The notes under the pieces are model-generated. The model did not search any database, was not told where the DNA came from, and worked only from the letters and a program-made list of their open reading frames with translations. Both the position numbers and the translations under genes were made by a program. Shown in pieces: positions 31,978-41,292 of a stretch of DNA of 46,098 bases (position 1 is its first letter; the number at the start of each line of letters is the position of its first letter). The stretch is from an uncultured Campylobacter sp. Its GTDB lineage: Bacteria; Campylobacterota; Campylobacteria; Campylobacterales; Campylobacteraceae. The stretch covers positions 1-46,098 of the forward strand of contig NZ_CALIMS010000034.1 in NCBI RefSeq assembly GCF_938045345.1. The letters run 5' to 3'.

Positions 31978-34900
31978 CGTTCACCTCGTTGGTTTGGACT
32001 TTTTTACCGCGTCTATCAAGCCAAGCGTTGAAGCTTTCGAGCAGGTAGAAAAATAGCGGCACGAAAAAGATCGCGATCGTAGATGCCGCGAGCATTCCGC
32101 CTACGACGCCGGTTCCTAGCGCATGGCGGCTAGCAGCGCCTGCGCCGGTAGCGATAACCATCGGAAGCACGCCGAGGCCGAATGCAAGACTCGTCATCAC
32201 GATAGGGCGAAACCTCATCTTGGCGGCCTCGACGGCAGCTTCCGCGATCGGGCGGTGGTTGTTTAGGTGCTCGTTCATCGCAAATTCTACGATCAAAATC
32301 GCGTTTTTCGCCGCCAGACCGATTAGAAGTAAAAGCCCGATCTGAAAATATATGTCATTATTTAGCCCGCGGAAGTACGTAAATACGAGCGCACCAAATA
32401 CCGAAAACGGCACGGCGGTAAGCACGGCAAGCGGCATGAGCCACCTTTCATATTGAGCCGCTAGGATCAAAAACACGAAGATCATTCCAAATACAAATGC
32501 CTGCGAGCCTTTGCCGGTCTCGCTGACCTCTTGATACGCGGAGCCCGCCCAGCCGATAGAATATCCGCTAGGAAGCTCCTCTTTTATAACCTCTTGGATC
32601 GCTGCAATCGCCTGACCCGAGGTATAACCCGTATTTGGCTCGCCCATAATCTGCGCTGCTGGGAAGGCGTTAAATCTATTAACGGAATCAGGGCCCAGCG
32701 AGCGCTCAAGCCTCACTAAAGAATTTAACGCGATCAGATCGCCGCTGTCGCTGCGGACGTAGAGCGATTTTAGATCGTTAGGATCGTCTCTGTAGTTTTG
32801 CGTAGCGCGGATATAGACCTTAAACGTGCGACCCAAGAGGTTAAAGTCGTTGATGTAATACTGCCCGATGGTGGAATTTAGCACGGTGAAAATGTCGGCT
32901 ATCTTAACGCCTAGCATCTTTATCTTCTCTTTATCTATATAGAGCTTATACTGCGGGAAATCGGTATCCAGCGTCGTTCGCACGAGCTTTAAAGCGGGGT
33001 GTTGATTGGCTTTGGCAGTTACGCGATCCATATCTGCGCGAATTTCATCGTAGCTCTTGCCCGTCGTGCTTTGCGCGTAGAGCTCAAATCCGCCCGTAAG
33101 CGAAAGCCCCATAATAGGCGGCGGCGTGACGACGTAGGTCATCGAGTTGCGATCCGCGCCGTAGAGCTGCCCGTTTAACGCGGCGGCTATGGCGAAGTTG
33201 GAATTTTCATCGCCGGGGCGCTCCTTCCAGTCTTTTAGCTTCATAAAAAAAGCTCCCGCATTTTCTCTAAGCGCTCCGGCTAGCATATCGTATCCCGTGA
33301 TTTGGGTTATATCTTTTACGTTTGGATACTTTTTAGCGATACTTGCGATGAAATCCTGATCGGCTTCCGTCCTAGGCAGCGTAGATGCCGAGGGAAGCGT
33401 AGTCATCGCCATAATCGAGCCTTTGTCCTCGTTAGGCACCAGGCCGCTAGGAGTGAGCACAAGAAGCTTCACCATCGCATAGATGATGATGCCTACAAAA
33501 ACGAGGCTGATTAGTACGTGGCGAAGAACCATGCCGACGCCTGCGGCGTAAATTTTAGTTGAGATGCTAAAAAGATTATTAAACCATCTTATGAAAAAAA
33601 ACGGCTCGGACTCCTTTTTTTGCAAGATTAGAGCGCAAAGTGCGGGCGTTAGCGTAAGGGCTACGAAGCCTGAAAAACATACCGAGGCTACGAGCGTTAA
33701 TGCAAATTGCCTTTGCATAACCCCGGTAAAGCCCTCCATAAACGCAACCGGCACGAAAACCGCTGAGAGCACGAGCACGATCGAGATGACGGGCGCTACG
33801 ATTTCGCCCATCGCTTTTGTGGTAGCCTCTTTGACGCTAAGATCCGGCTCCTCGTGCAAAATTCTCTCTACGTTTTCGATCACGATAATGGCGTCGTCCA
33901 CGACGATGCCGATAGCTAAAATAAGCGCGAAAAGAGTGATTAAATTTATTGAAAATCCGAAGGCATAAATTCCGATAAACGCGCCGCAGATCGACACCGG
34001 AGCGGCAAGCGTCGGAATGATCGTCGCTCTAAGATTGCCTAAGAACATATACATAACGATGATGACGAGGATTAACGCTTCAATGAAGGTATGAATGACC
34101 TCTTCGATCGATACTTTTACGAAGCTAGTCGTATCGTAGGCGACGTCGTAGGTCAGCTCGCCTGGGAAATTTGGTTTAAGCTCGTCTATGCGCTTATTTA
34201 CCGCTTCAACTACGGCTAGGGCGTTGGCGCCACTTTGCATAAAGATAAGAACAGGCACCATCTCTTTACCGTTAAATTTCGCCGAGATATTGTAGCTTGC
34301 GCCGCCAAGTTTGACCTCGGCGACATCTTTTACGCGCAAGAAATTCCCATCTTTTTGCGCGCGTATGATGATATTTTCAAACTCTTCTACGGTTTTTAAA
34401 CGACCCTCAGGCTTGATCGCATATACGTAGGGATTGCCTAAGTTCATCGGCTGCTCACCCATCTTACCCGCGGCGTATTGGCTATTTTGCTCGCTTATTG
34501 CGGCGATTATCTCGGCGGTAGTAACGTTAAATTTCTTAAGCAGCTCGGGCTTTACCCAGATCCTCATCGCGTAGTCTTTCGTTCCCAGCGCCTGCGCTTC
34601 GCCGACGCCCGGCACGCGCTTTAGCTCATCTACGACGTTGATAGCTACGTAGTTTTGCATCTCTACGACGTCCATTTGCTCGCTAGGATCGTAAAACGCG
34701 AGCACTTCCAGCATCGTGCTGCTGCGCTCGGTGACGGTTACGCCATAGCGGCGCACTTCATCGGGAAGTAGCGTAAGAGCTGGCGTTACGCGGTTGTTTA
34801 CATTGACTTTCGCATCTGCTGGATTTGTGCCGATTTGAAAATATACGTTGATACGAACGTCGCCGGAGGAGCTTGCCGAGCTTTCCATATAGATCATATT

Positions 34901-35122
34901 TTCAACGCCATTGATCGCATTTTCAAGAGGGGCTGCGACAACGTCAGCGATCGTTTGCGCGTCCGCGCCGCTATATGTAGCGCTAACGACGATTTGCGGC
35001 GGCGTGAGTTGCGGATACTCCTCGACGGAAGAATTTTTAAGAGCCAAAACGCCCGCGATTACGATTATGATCGAAACGACGCAGGCAAAAACGGGGCGGT
35101 TGATGAAAAATTTAGAAAACAT
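31964..35122 (-). CDS. cmeB: RND multidrug efflux pump, inner-membrane subunit (CmeB/AcrB type)
   Basis: CmeB is the proton-driven HAE1-family transporter. The 1052-residue protein has twelve membrane helices and two large periplasmic loops. The proton-relay residues are present: the Asp pair in AIGIVVDDAIIVIENVERI (helix 4) and the Lys in LIGLAAKNAILIVEFAMNEH (helix 10). The N-terminal MFSKFFINRPVFACVVSIII is standard. It shares one base with the stop of the fusion-protein gene (TAATG type) and overlaps cmeC by 14 bases, so all three are translationally linked. Confidence 0.96.
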   Translation of the reverse strand: MFSKFFINRPVFACVVSIIIVIAGVLALKNSSVEEYPQLTPPQIVVSATYSGADAQTIADVVAAPLENAINGVENMIYMESSASSSGDVRINVYFQIGTNPADAKVNVNNRVTPALTLLPDEVRRYGVTVTERSSTMLEVLAFYDPSEQMDVVEMQNYVAINVVDELKRVPGVGEAQALGTKDYAMRIWVKPELLKKFNVTTAEIIAAISEQNSQYAAGKMGEQPMNLGNPYVYAIKPEGRLKTVEEFENIIIRAQKDGNFLRVKDVAEVKLGGASYNISAKFNGKEMVPVLIFMQSGANALAVVEAVNKRIDELKPNFPGELTYDVAYDTTSFVKVSIEEVIHTFIEALILVIIVMYMFLGNLRATIIPTLAAPVSICGAFIGIYAFGFSINLITLFALILAIGIVVDDAIIVIENVERILHEEPDLSVKEATTKAMGEIVAPVISIVLVLSAVFVPVAFMEGFTGVMQRQFALTLVASVCFSGFVALTLTPALCALILQKKESEPFFFIRWFNNLFSISTKIYAAGVGMVLRHVLISLVFVGIIIYAMVKLLVLTPSGLVPNEDKGSIMAMTTLPSASTLPRTEADQDFIASIAKKYPNVKDITQITGYDMLAGALRENAGAFFMKLKDWKERPGDENSNFAIAAALNGQLYGADRNSMTYVVTPPPIMGLSLTGGFELYAQSTTGKSYDEIRADMDRVTAKANQHPALKLVRTTLDTDFPQYKLYIDKEKIKMLGVKIADIFTVLNSTIGQYYINDFNLLGRTFKVYIRATQNYRDDPNDLKSLYVRSDSGDLIALNSLVRLERSLGPDSVNRFNAFPAAQIMGEPNTGYTSGQAIAAIQEVIKEELPSGYSIGWAGSAYQEVSETGKGSQAFVFGMIFVFLILAAQYERWLMPLAVLTAVPFSVFGALVFTYFRGLNNDIYFQIGLLLLIGLAAKNAILIVEFAMNEHLNNHRPIAEAAVEAAKMRFRPIVMTSLAFGLGVLPMVIATGAGAASRHALGTGVVGGMLAASTIAIFFVPLFFYLLESFNAWLDRRGKKVQTNEVNDENK

Positions 35123-36249
35123 TATTTCCCGCTTTCCGCATTGCTCTGAGATGCTTCAGGCTGTCCTGCTACGTAAGGATCGGTGCTTGCGGGTACGGGA
35201 GTGACCTTGGAGCCCACGTTGATCTTTTTAAAATTATCCAAAATGATCTGATCGCCGTCCTGCAGCCCGCTTGAGATCGTCGCCGTGCGGGTATCTTGCG
35301 CCGAAATTTTGACTACTTTTTTAGCAACCTTGCCGTCTTGTACGACATAGACTATGGTGTTGCTAAGATCTTGTTTGAGCGCAACTTGCGGAATTTTAAA
35401 GCCGTTTTTCTGATAAAAGCCCTCGACGCTTACTTTAGTAAAAATTCCAGGGCGAATTTCTAAGTTTGGATTTGGAATTTGCGCCTTGGCGCTGACGGAC
35501 GCGGTGTTTGTATTGATAACGCTATCGATGAAGCTTAGCGTGCCGTTGTAGTCCTTGCCGCCGAGATTTATGCTTACCTGGCGACCCAGCTGCTTCCACT
35601 GCCCGTTTTTTAAATTTACATCAAGCTCCAGCCTATCGACGTCCGCGATACCGAATTCCACGTCGATCGGATCAAATTTAGAAAGCCTAACCAGATCCTC
35701 GCCCACGTTTACGTATGCGCCTACGTCTTTTTGCGTATCGCCAGCCATGCCGTCAAAAGGCGCGGTTACGAGCGAGTGATCAAGATCGATCTTTGCACTT
35801 TTAAAATTTGCTTCAGCCACCATAAACGCGGCCTTTGCGGTGTCGAAATCCTTTTGAGAGATCGTATTGCTAGCTTTTAGCGCCTTGGCTCTTTTGTAGT
35901 CCGCCGAGGCGTTTTGCAGATTAGCGTTTGCGCTGTCAAACGCCGCTTGGTAGCGCGAGCGGTCGATCTCGTAGAGCACGTCGCCCTTTTTGACGCTACG
36001 ACCAGGCTCGAAAAGCTGCTTTTCGATAGTGCCTGAAACCTGCGGCTTTAGCATTATCTCAAGCTCGCTTACGGTCTGTCCGTTAAATTTCAAAATTATC
36101 GGCACATCGGCGGATTTAGCGATAAATACGCCTACCGGCAGCGCGGGAGTCTCGCCGCCTTGCTTCGCGCCTTTATCTTCCTTTTTTTCGAAATAGGAGC
36201 AGCCCGAAACTAAAAACGCTGCGAAAATCAAACTAGCGACTTTTTTCAT
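35122..36249 (-). CDS. cmeA: RND efflux periplasmic adaptor lipoprotein (CmeA type)
   Basis: CmeA is the membrane-fusion protein linking pump and channel. The 375-residue protein starts MKKVASLIFAAFLVSGCSYF with lipobox LVSGC. It has the split biotinyl-lipoyl domain (PQVSGTIEKQLFEPGRSVKK and VTAPFDGMAGDTQKDVGAYV) flanking a coiled-coil hairpin (AAFDSANANLQNASADYKRA onward), and a beta-barrel domain. GAGGA lies 7 bases before the ATG. The promoter region holds a CmeR-like palindrome over the expected start of transcription. In C. jejuni the repressor gene cmeR is immediately upstream; here thiD takes that place. Confidence 0.94.
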   Translation of the reverse strand: MKKVASLIFAAFLVSGCSYFEKKEDKGAKQGGETPALPVGVFIAKSADVPIILKFNGQTVSELEIMLKPQVSGTIEKQLFEPGRSVKKGDVLYEIDRSRYQAAFDSANANLQNASADYKRAKALKASNTISQKDFDTAKAAFMVAEANFKSAKIDLDHSLVTAPFDGMAGDTQKDVGAYVNVGEDLVRLSKFDPIDVEFGIADVDRLELDVNLKNGQWKQLGRQVSINLGGKDYNGTLSFIDSVINTNTASVSAKAQIPNPNLEIRPGIFTKVSVEGFYQKNGFKIPQVALKQDLSNTIVYVVQDGKVAKKVVKISAQDTRTATISSGLQDGDQIILDNFKKINVGSKVTPVPASTDPYVAGQPEASQSNAESGK

Positions 36250-36283
36250 GTAAATTCCTCTGTTTGGGTTAAAATTTTGTATT

Positions 36284-36299
36284 TGTAATAGTTATTACG
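36284..36299. promoter_or_regulatory. CmeR-like operator palindrome
   Basis: TGTAATAGTTATTACG contains the perfect inverted repeat GTAATA-GT-TATTAC. From memory, the CmeR site of C. jejuni is TGTAATAAATATTACA; the two agree at 13 of 16 positions. The site is 6-21 bases downstream of the minus-strand -10 box, so a bound TetR-type repressor would cover the transcription start of cmeABC. Confidence 0.7.
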
Positions 36300-36304
36300 A
36301 ATAA

Positions 36305-36310
36305 ATTATA
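36305..36310 (-). promoter_or_regulatory. -10 box (TATAAT) of cmeABC
   Basis: On the minus strand TATAATTTATAATTTATTCG offers two overlapping -10 candidates (36305-36310 and 36312-36317), both just upstream of the palindrome. Confidence 0.55.
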
Positions 36311-36392
36311 AATTATAATAAAAACTATATAAATAAAACTTAAATTTGGCCCGTAAAATAATATATCGGACGGAATTATAGCGGAATTTCGA

Positions 36393-36398
36393 TATAAT
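36393..36398 (+). promoter_or_regulatory. -10 box (TATAAT) of thiD
   Basis: TTTCGATATAATCGCG lies 26 bases before the thiD ATG and is divergent from the cmeABC promoter. Confidence 0.6.
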
Positions 36399-36423
36399 CG
36401 CGCTAAAATTTTAAAGGCTTTAT

Positions 36424-37524
36424 ATGAAAAGAATTCTTACTATCGCGGGTTCGGATAGCGGCGGCGGTGCCGGCATCCAAGCCGATATCAAGACGATTAG
36501 CGCGCATAAGATGTTTGCTATGAGCGCTATTACGGCGCTTACGGCGCAAAATTCTCGCGGCGTATTCGGCGTACTAGACGTTTTGCCAGATTTTGTGGAG
36601 GCGCAGCTCGATGCGATTTTTAGCGACATCTTTCCGGACGCCGTTAAAATCGGAATGATCTCCAATGCAGGGGTTGCCGAGACCATCGCAAAGAGCCTGA
36701 GCAAGCACGGCGCGAAAAACGTCGTCTTAGATCCCGTGATGGTCGCCACCAGCGGCGGAGTTTTGATGAAACAAAGCGCGCTGCATGCGCTAAAATACGA
36801 GCTCGCCCCCGCCGCGGAGATCATCACGCCCAACGTGCGCGAAGCCGAGGTTTTGGCGGAGATGAAAATTTCAAGTTTAGCCGACATGCGCGCTGCTGCG
36901 GTTAAAATTTCGCAATTTTTTAGCGGCGCGATTTTGATTAAAGGTGGCGATCTTGCGGGTGCGAGCGAGGCTTGCGGCGCGGCGGGAGCGGATACGGCGC
37001 GAAATTTTAATGCTTCGCAGCGCCAAGCGGGCGAAAATGGCGCACGCGAAAATTCTGCGGGTTCGACGAAGAGCGCAAATTTCGCGGGTGAAAATTTTAC
37101 TAGCGAAGACGTAAATTTAACGGCGGGTGCGGAGCCTTCTTTTGGGCAAAATTTATCCGCACCCTCCCTAGGCGCTGGTTTTGAACCGAGCGGCGAGGAC
37201 GGGGATTTGAGAAATTTCGCAGTCGATATTTTGTACGAAAACGGCAAATTTTATGAGTTTTTCGCGCCGAAAATTGCTACGCGTAACACCCACGGCACGG
37301 GCTGCACGCTCTCAAGCGCGATCGCGTGCGCGCTAGCGGCGGGGCTTAGCCTGCCCGCAGCCGTCACCCATGCCAAGGGCTTCGTGCGCAGGGCGCTTGG
37401 CTGGGGTGAGCAGATCGGACACGGATGCGGCGCGATAGATCATTATTTCACGGTCCAAGATCCCTTTGGCGCGGACTTTAGCGGATCTTGCGCGAATGAA
37501 ATCAAAATCATCGCCCCGGATTAA
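36424..37524 (+). CDS. thiD: Hydroxymethylpyrimidine/phosphomethylpyrimidine kinase with ~84-residue insert
   Basis: ThiD phosphorylates HMP and HMP-P in thiamine synthesis (ribokinase fold, cytosolic). The 366-residue protein opens with ILTIAGSDSGGGAGIQADIK. It has GAKNVVLDPVMVATSGG, the ITPNVREAEVL motif, the strand GAILIKGGDLAG and the anion-hole and catalytic loop RNTHGTGCTLSSAIA, so the active site is complete. Between the strand ending near residue 178 and AVDILYENGKFYEF near 266 sits a tract of about 84 residues rich in Ala, Gly, Ser, Asn and Glu (residues 180-263, DNA 36961-37213) where ordinary ThiD has a short turn. The frame is intact across it. Without the insert the length would be normal (about 280). 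Whether the enzyme tolerates the insert is not known. Confidence 0.93.
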   Translation: MKRILTIAGSDSGGGAGIQADIKTISAHKMFAMSAITALTAQNSRGVFGVLDVLPDFVEAQLDAIFSDIFPDAVKIGMISNAGVAETIAKSLSKHGAKNVVLDPVMVATSGGVLMKQSALHALKYELAPAAEIITPNVREAEVLAEMKISSLADMRAAAVKISQFFSGAILIKGGDLAGASEACGAAGADTARNFNASQRQAGENGARENSAGSTKSANFAGENFTSEDVNLTAGAEPSFGQNLSAPSLGAGFEPSGEDGDLRNFAVDILYENGKFYEFFAPKIATRNTHGTGCTLSSAIACALAAGLSLPAAVTHAKGFVRRALGWGEQIGHGCGAIDHYFTVQDPFGADFSGSCANEIKIIAPD

Positions 37525-38074
37525 AATTTCAAGCGCTCATTGAAATCCCTGCATTCGTAAAATTTCAAAATTCCGCTGCTATTAAATTTAACCTAGCGGC
37601 ACGAGATCGTCCGAATGGCTCGTCGCGACTTGTGATAAACGACGGGATTGCGCGGCTAAAAAGCGTGCGCTACGGGGATATGCATACTTAAAATTTTAGT
37701 TGATTTTTAGGCATCATAATCCGCGTAGAATTTTAAAGAATTTTTGAATTTTATTATAGGGTTCGCGTTGCAAGTTAGGGCTTTCCTTATTTGCCTTATG
37801 CTATAGTCCTGCTTCGCGACATTGTTAAATTTGCGTTATTTCTTATAGGTCTTTATACGCGAAAAAAGTGGATTATAAATATAAGCTAGTCATGCACTCA
37901 CTGCTCACGTTACTACCTGTCTTCGCCCCTTCAAGGTAGATGCATCGCATTGTATGTCCGACCATTGCGCTATACTTGCCGCAGCATTGCGACATCGCTG
38001 CGAATTCGCGATCCATTCCTTTCGTCTCATATTTGCTGAGTTCGCTAAAATTCCAAATTTCCTCGCAAAAGAGT
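37525..38074. other. Intergenic stretch of about 550 bases, nothing recognised
   Basis: I find no tRNA, no convincing open frame and no strong repeat here. The sequence is spacer of mixed composition up to the MFS promoter. Confidence 0.4.
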
Positions 38075-38080
38075 TATAAT
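38075..38080 (+). promoter_or_regulatory. -10 box (TATAAT) of the MFS gene
   Basis: AAAGAGTTATAATGGC lies 32 bases before the ATG at 38112. Confidence 0.6.
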
Positions 38081-38111
38081 GGCTAAAATTACGTAAATTT
38101 AGGAATTTAAA

Positions 38112-39263
38112 ATGCGCCGCAAAAAAGGACTACTACCCTTAATCATCGCCTCGGGGACAATCTCTGCCGCAGATAACTGGATCGCATCGCTACTGCTACC
38201 TAGCATCGCAGATACGTTTGGGGTGCAGGTAAGCGCCGCCTCGGCAGTTTTGACGGCATATCTGATCCCCTATGGCTTACTTCAGCCGGTTTACGGACAT
38301 CTTAGCGATCGCTACGGCAGAGGTAAAATTTTAATCTCGCTAATGCTTTTTTTGGCGATATTTACGCTTCTTTGCTCCACTGCAAAAAGTCTAGCGTGGC
38401 TTGTTTTATTTCGTTTTTGCACGGGATGCGCGGCAGCGGGTATAATCGCCGTCTGCCTCGGCGTTATAGGCGATGCATATGACGATAAGGATAGACAAAA
38501 AATCGTAGCGATATTTCTAGGCTCGGTATTTTTAGGGCAGGGACTGAGTGCAGCTTTAGGCGGGTGGGCGGTGGCTAGATTTTCTTGGAGGGAGATATTT
38601 TTAGCCTTTTCTGCGCTGTCTGCAGTATCTTTCGTATCACTATTTACGCTAAATTTCAAAGACGCTCCGAAAAGCGGAGGCGAGAGCTTCGTAAAATCCA
38701 TAGCTAGCTTGCGCGGCGATGCTGCGCTTTTGAGAAGCTATTTTTTGGCTTTATGTAACGGCGTAATCGTGCTTGGGGCGTATTCATTCATAGGTGCTTA
38801 TCTGCTTAAAAAGCTGGGTTTGAGCTCAAATTTCGCCGGAGCTTGCCTTATGCTTTACGGCGTCGCTTGCTTTTTGGCAGGAAACGCTGCTAGATATTTA
38901 AAAGAGAAGTTGCCGCTAAAAGAAATTCTATCCCTCGGCTTTTTGGCGTCCGCTTCGGCGCTGTGCCTTTTGGCGAGTTGCTTCGCTGCCACTGCATATG
39001 TAGGAACATTTTTGTTGGGATTTGGCTATGTTTGTGCGCAGTCGGTCCTAGCAAGCGCAGCGCTTCGTTGCGGCTCCGCCAAAGGTCTATCCTCTGGGAT
39101 CATAGGCACGGCGATATTTTTCGGAGGCGGCATCGGTACTGCCGTAGGTGGCAAGGCGCTTGAATATTTAAGCTACCAAGGGCTATTTTGCGGCTTTGCC
39201 GCGTTAGCCGCCACGCTGCTGATTTTTTACCGTGCAAGCTTTAAGGGTACGCGTGAAATTTAA
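38112..39263 (+). CDS. MFS transporter, drug:H+ antiporter type
   Basis: The 383-residue inner-membrane protein has about twelve hydrophobic helices and the major-facilitator loop motif GHLSDRYGRGKIL between helices 2 and 3. The motif FLGSVFLGQGLSAALGGWAV in helix 5 resembles the antiporter motif C region. It opens RRKKGLLPLIIASGTISAAD and is of normal size. The substrate cannot be told from sequence. It is a single-gene unit with its own promoter; the AGGAATTTAAA before the ATG is an acceptable ribosome binding site. A YagU-type remnant follows it. Confidence 0.88.
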   Translation: MRRKKGLLPLIIASGTISAADNWIASLLLPSIADTFGVQVSAASAVLTAYLIPYGLLQPVYGHLSDRYGRGKILISLMLFLAIFTLLCSTAKSLAWLVLFRFCTGCAAAGIIAVCLGVIGDAYDDKDRQKIVAIFLGSVFLGQGLSAALGGWAVARFSWREIFLAFSALSAVSFVSLFTLNFKDAPKSGGESFVKSIASLRGDAALLRSYFLALCNGVIVLGAYSFIGAYLLKKLGLSSNFAGACLMLYGVACFLAGNAARYLKEKLPLKEILSLGFLASASALCLLASCFAATAYVGTFLLGFGYVCAQSVLASAALRCGSAKGLSSGIIGTAIFFGGGIGTAVGGKALEYLSYQGLFCGFAALAATLLIFYRASFKGTREI

Positions 39264-39323
39264 TGCTTCGCGACAATAGAAAATTTAAAATTAAATACAC
39301 TTCGCTGTCGAGAAATTACCTAA

Positions 39324-39524
39324 AATTACGCTATTTCAGGGCGCCGCATTGGCATCGTCATAAATATCGCAGTGCATTGCATCACGCTGCCGCTTTTAGG
39401 ACTTACACCACCGCTTTTTCAGCTTCCGTGGTATGAGTTCGTTTCGGGATTTTTTGGGCACGTGGTTTGGTTTTGGGCGATCGAAGTATTTCGCCGCGAT
39501 TTGCGAAATTGCGTGGCGGGTTAG
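39324..39524 (+). pseudogene. C-terminal remnant of a YagU/DUF1440-type membrane protein
   Basis: The open stretch lacks a start codon but reads RRIGIVINIAVHCITLPLLG, then QLPWYEFVSGFFGHVVWFWA and IEVFRRDLRN before TAG. The GH(V/I)VW-x-W-x-IE-x-x-RRDLRN ending is that of YagU-family inner-membrane proteins. Only the last 66 residues remain, so the gene is a fragment. Confidence 0.6.
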
Positions 39525-39650
39525 TCAGATTGATCCTGTGGATTGTCCGAGCGCTTCGTCCTTTTAATTAAAATTTGAAATTCCGCATGGCTCCGCTAGG
39601 AATTCCATAATTTCTCAAATACGCTTGAAATTCACGATAAATTTTTATGT

Positions 39651-39656
39651 TAGAAT
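39651..39656 (+). promoter_or_regulatory. -10 box (TAGAAT) of the tannase-family gene
   Basis: TTTTTATGTTAGAATTACG lies 31 bases before the chosen ATG at 39688. It is one base off consensus. Confidence 0.4.
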
Positions 39657-39687
39657 TACGATTAATAAAATTTTAAAAGGAGTGGCA

Positions 39688-41271
39688 ATGAAATATAAAA
39701 TTTTAGTTGCGGCCTTTACGGCTACTTTGGGCTTACAGGGAGCGCTTGCGAGCGATTTTGGCGAGCGGGCTTGCGCGGCGCTAAAGGGCACGAAAATTTA
39801 CGATACAAAGATCAGTGAAGCGATCTGGAATCAAAGCGGCGAAATCGGCGCCGATAGGATGTCTGCGCTAACCGGCGGAGCCAAAAAGACGCTAAAAGCC
39901 GCGCCGCACTGCATAATTCACGGCGAGATAGCCTCGCGCACGGGCTCGGACGGCAAGCATTACGGCATAAAATTTGAGCTGCGCTTGCCAGGCGACTGGA
40001 ACGGCAAACTGCTATTTCAGGGCGGAGGCGGTTTGGACGGCTTTGTAGCGCCGGCTCTTGGCGCCGTATCTATCCGCACTAGCACCGCAACGCCCGCGCT
40101 TATGAGGGGCTATGCGGTCGTCACGACTGATTCGGGACATCCTACGCCTACGCCCGAGTTCGGACTTGAGCAACAGGCGCGGTTAGATTATGCGTATCAG
40201 GCTATCGGCAAGGTCGCGAGCGTCTCAAAACAGCTGGTTTTCGCGGCGTATAAAAAAGCGCCCGCGCACAGCTATTTTATGGGCTGCTCAAACGGCGGGC
40301 GCTCGGCTCTGATGGCGGCGCAGAGGTATCCACTGGAATTTGACGGCGTAATCGCGGCAAATCCGGGTTTTAGGCTTTCGCGCGCGGCGATCGCGGAGCA
40401 GTGGGACAACCGGCAGCTTATGAAGATCGCGCCTAAAAACGCCGCAGGGGATAAAATTTTTGCAAACGCCCTTACGCAGGAGGATTTGGATAAGCTAAGC
40501 AAGGCGGTTTTGGATAAATGCGATGCGCTAGACGGGCCAAAAGACGGAATCATCGGCGCTTGGGAGCGTTGCGAGTTCGATCCCAGCGGACTTGATCTAG
40601 CTAAAGAAAAAATTTCTGCGATAAAAGCGATATTTGAGGGCGCAAAAAACAACAAGGGCGAGCAAATTTACAGCGGCTGGTTTTACGACGCAGGGGTAAA
40701 TCAGCCGGGCTGGCGCATGTGGAAGCTAGGCGACTCGCAAACGGCAGAGCCAAATGCTAGAAATATCGTGCTCTCAAAGGGTTCGATGAATTATTATTTC
40801 TTGACGTCGCCGCAACCGGAGTTTGATCTGATGAAATTTGATTTCGATAAGGACGTAGAGCGAACGTTCGAGACCGCGGCGATAAACGATGCGATTTCGA
40901 CCAAGCTAGATAGCTTCCGCGCTAACGGCGGTAAGCTCATCATCGTAACGGGCGTTTCCGATCCTGTATTTTCGGCGATGGATCAGCGCGATTGGTTTAA
41001 AAAGCTAGTGGAAACGAACGCGAATGCGGACGAATTTGCGCGATTTTTTGCACTGCCTGGGATGAATCACTGTGGCGGCGGTAACGGCATCGATGACGTC
41101 GATCCGCTAAGCGCGCTTGAAGCGTGGCGCGAGCAGGGAACGGCTCCATCTAGCCTGCTAGGCAAAAGCACGAGCCGCGCGGACAAACAGATCCCGATCT
41201 GCGCGTATCCGAAAGCGGCTGCCTACGTAGGTGGCGACGAAAATAGCGCGAGTAGCTTTGAGTGCAGATAA
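39688..41271 (+). CDS. Tannase/feruloyl esterase-family secreted hydrolase
   Basis: Members of this alpha/beta-hydrolase family cleave esters of gallic or hydroxycinnamic acids and related aromatic esters. The 527-residue protein has a signal peptide, MKYKILVAAFTATLGLQGALA, then LPGDWNGKLLFQGGGGLDGF (oxyanion region). The nucleophile Ser is in FMGCSNGGRSALM, the Asp in GVSDPVFSAMDQRDW, and the catalytic His in GMNHCGGGNG. The Cys residues beside Ser and His (GCSNGG, NHCGGG) match the disulfide that joins the triad in this family. The frame extends to 39625, but AAAGGAG precedes the ATG at 39688. The real substrate is unknown. It probably forms an operon with the lipoprotein 21 bases downstream. 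Confidence 0.9.
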   Translation: MKYKILVAAFTATLGLQGALASDFGERACAALKGTKIYDTKISEAIWNQSGEIGADRMSALTGGAKKTLKAAPHCIIHGEIASRTGSDGKHYGIKFELRLPGDWNGKLLFQGGGGLDGFVAPALGAVSIRTSTATPALMRGYAVVTTDSGHPTPTPEFGLEQQARLDYAYQAIGKVASVSKQLVFAAYKKAPAHSYFMGCSNGGRSALMAAQRYPLEFDGVIAANPGFRLSRAAIAEQWDNRQLMKIAPKNAAGDKIFANALTQEDLDKLSKAVLDKCDALDGPKDGIIGAWERCEFDPSGLDLAKEKISAIKAIFEGAKNNKGEQIYSGWFYDAGVNQPGWRMWKLGDSQTAEPNARNIVLSKGSMNYYFLTSPQPEFDLMKFDFDKDVERTFETAAINDAISTKLDSFRANGGKLIIVTGVSDPVFSAMDQRDWFKKLVETNANADEFARFFALPGMNHCGGGNGIDDVDPLSALEAWREQGTAPSSLLGKSTSRADKQIPICAYPKAAAYVGGDENSASSFECR

Positions 41272-41292
41272 AATTTATTTAAAGGAGTAAAG

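Noticed and set aside
39625..39687. Longer start of the tannase-family protein
   Set aside because: The added residues lie before a good AAAGGAG site and would disrupt the clear signal peptide.
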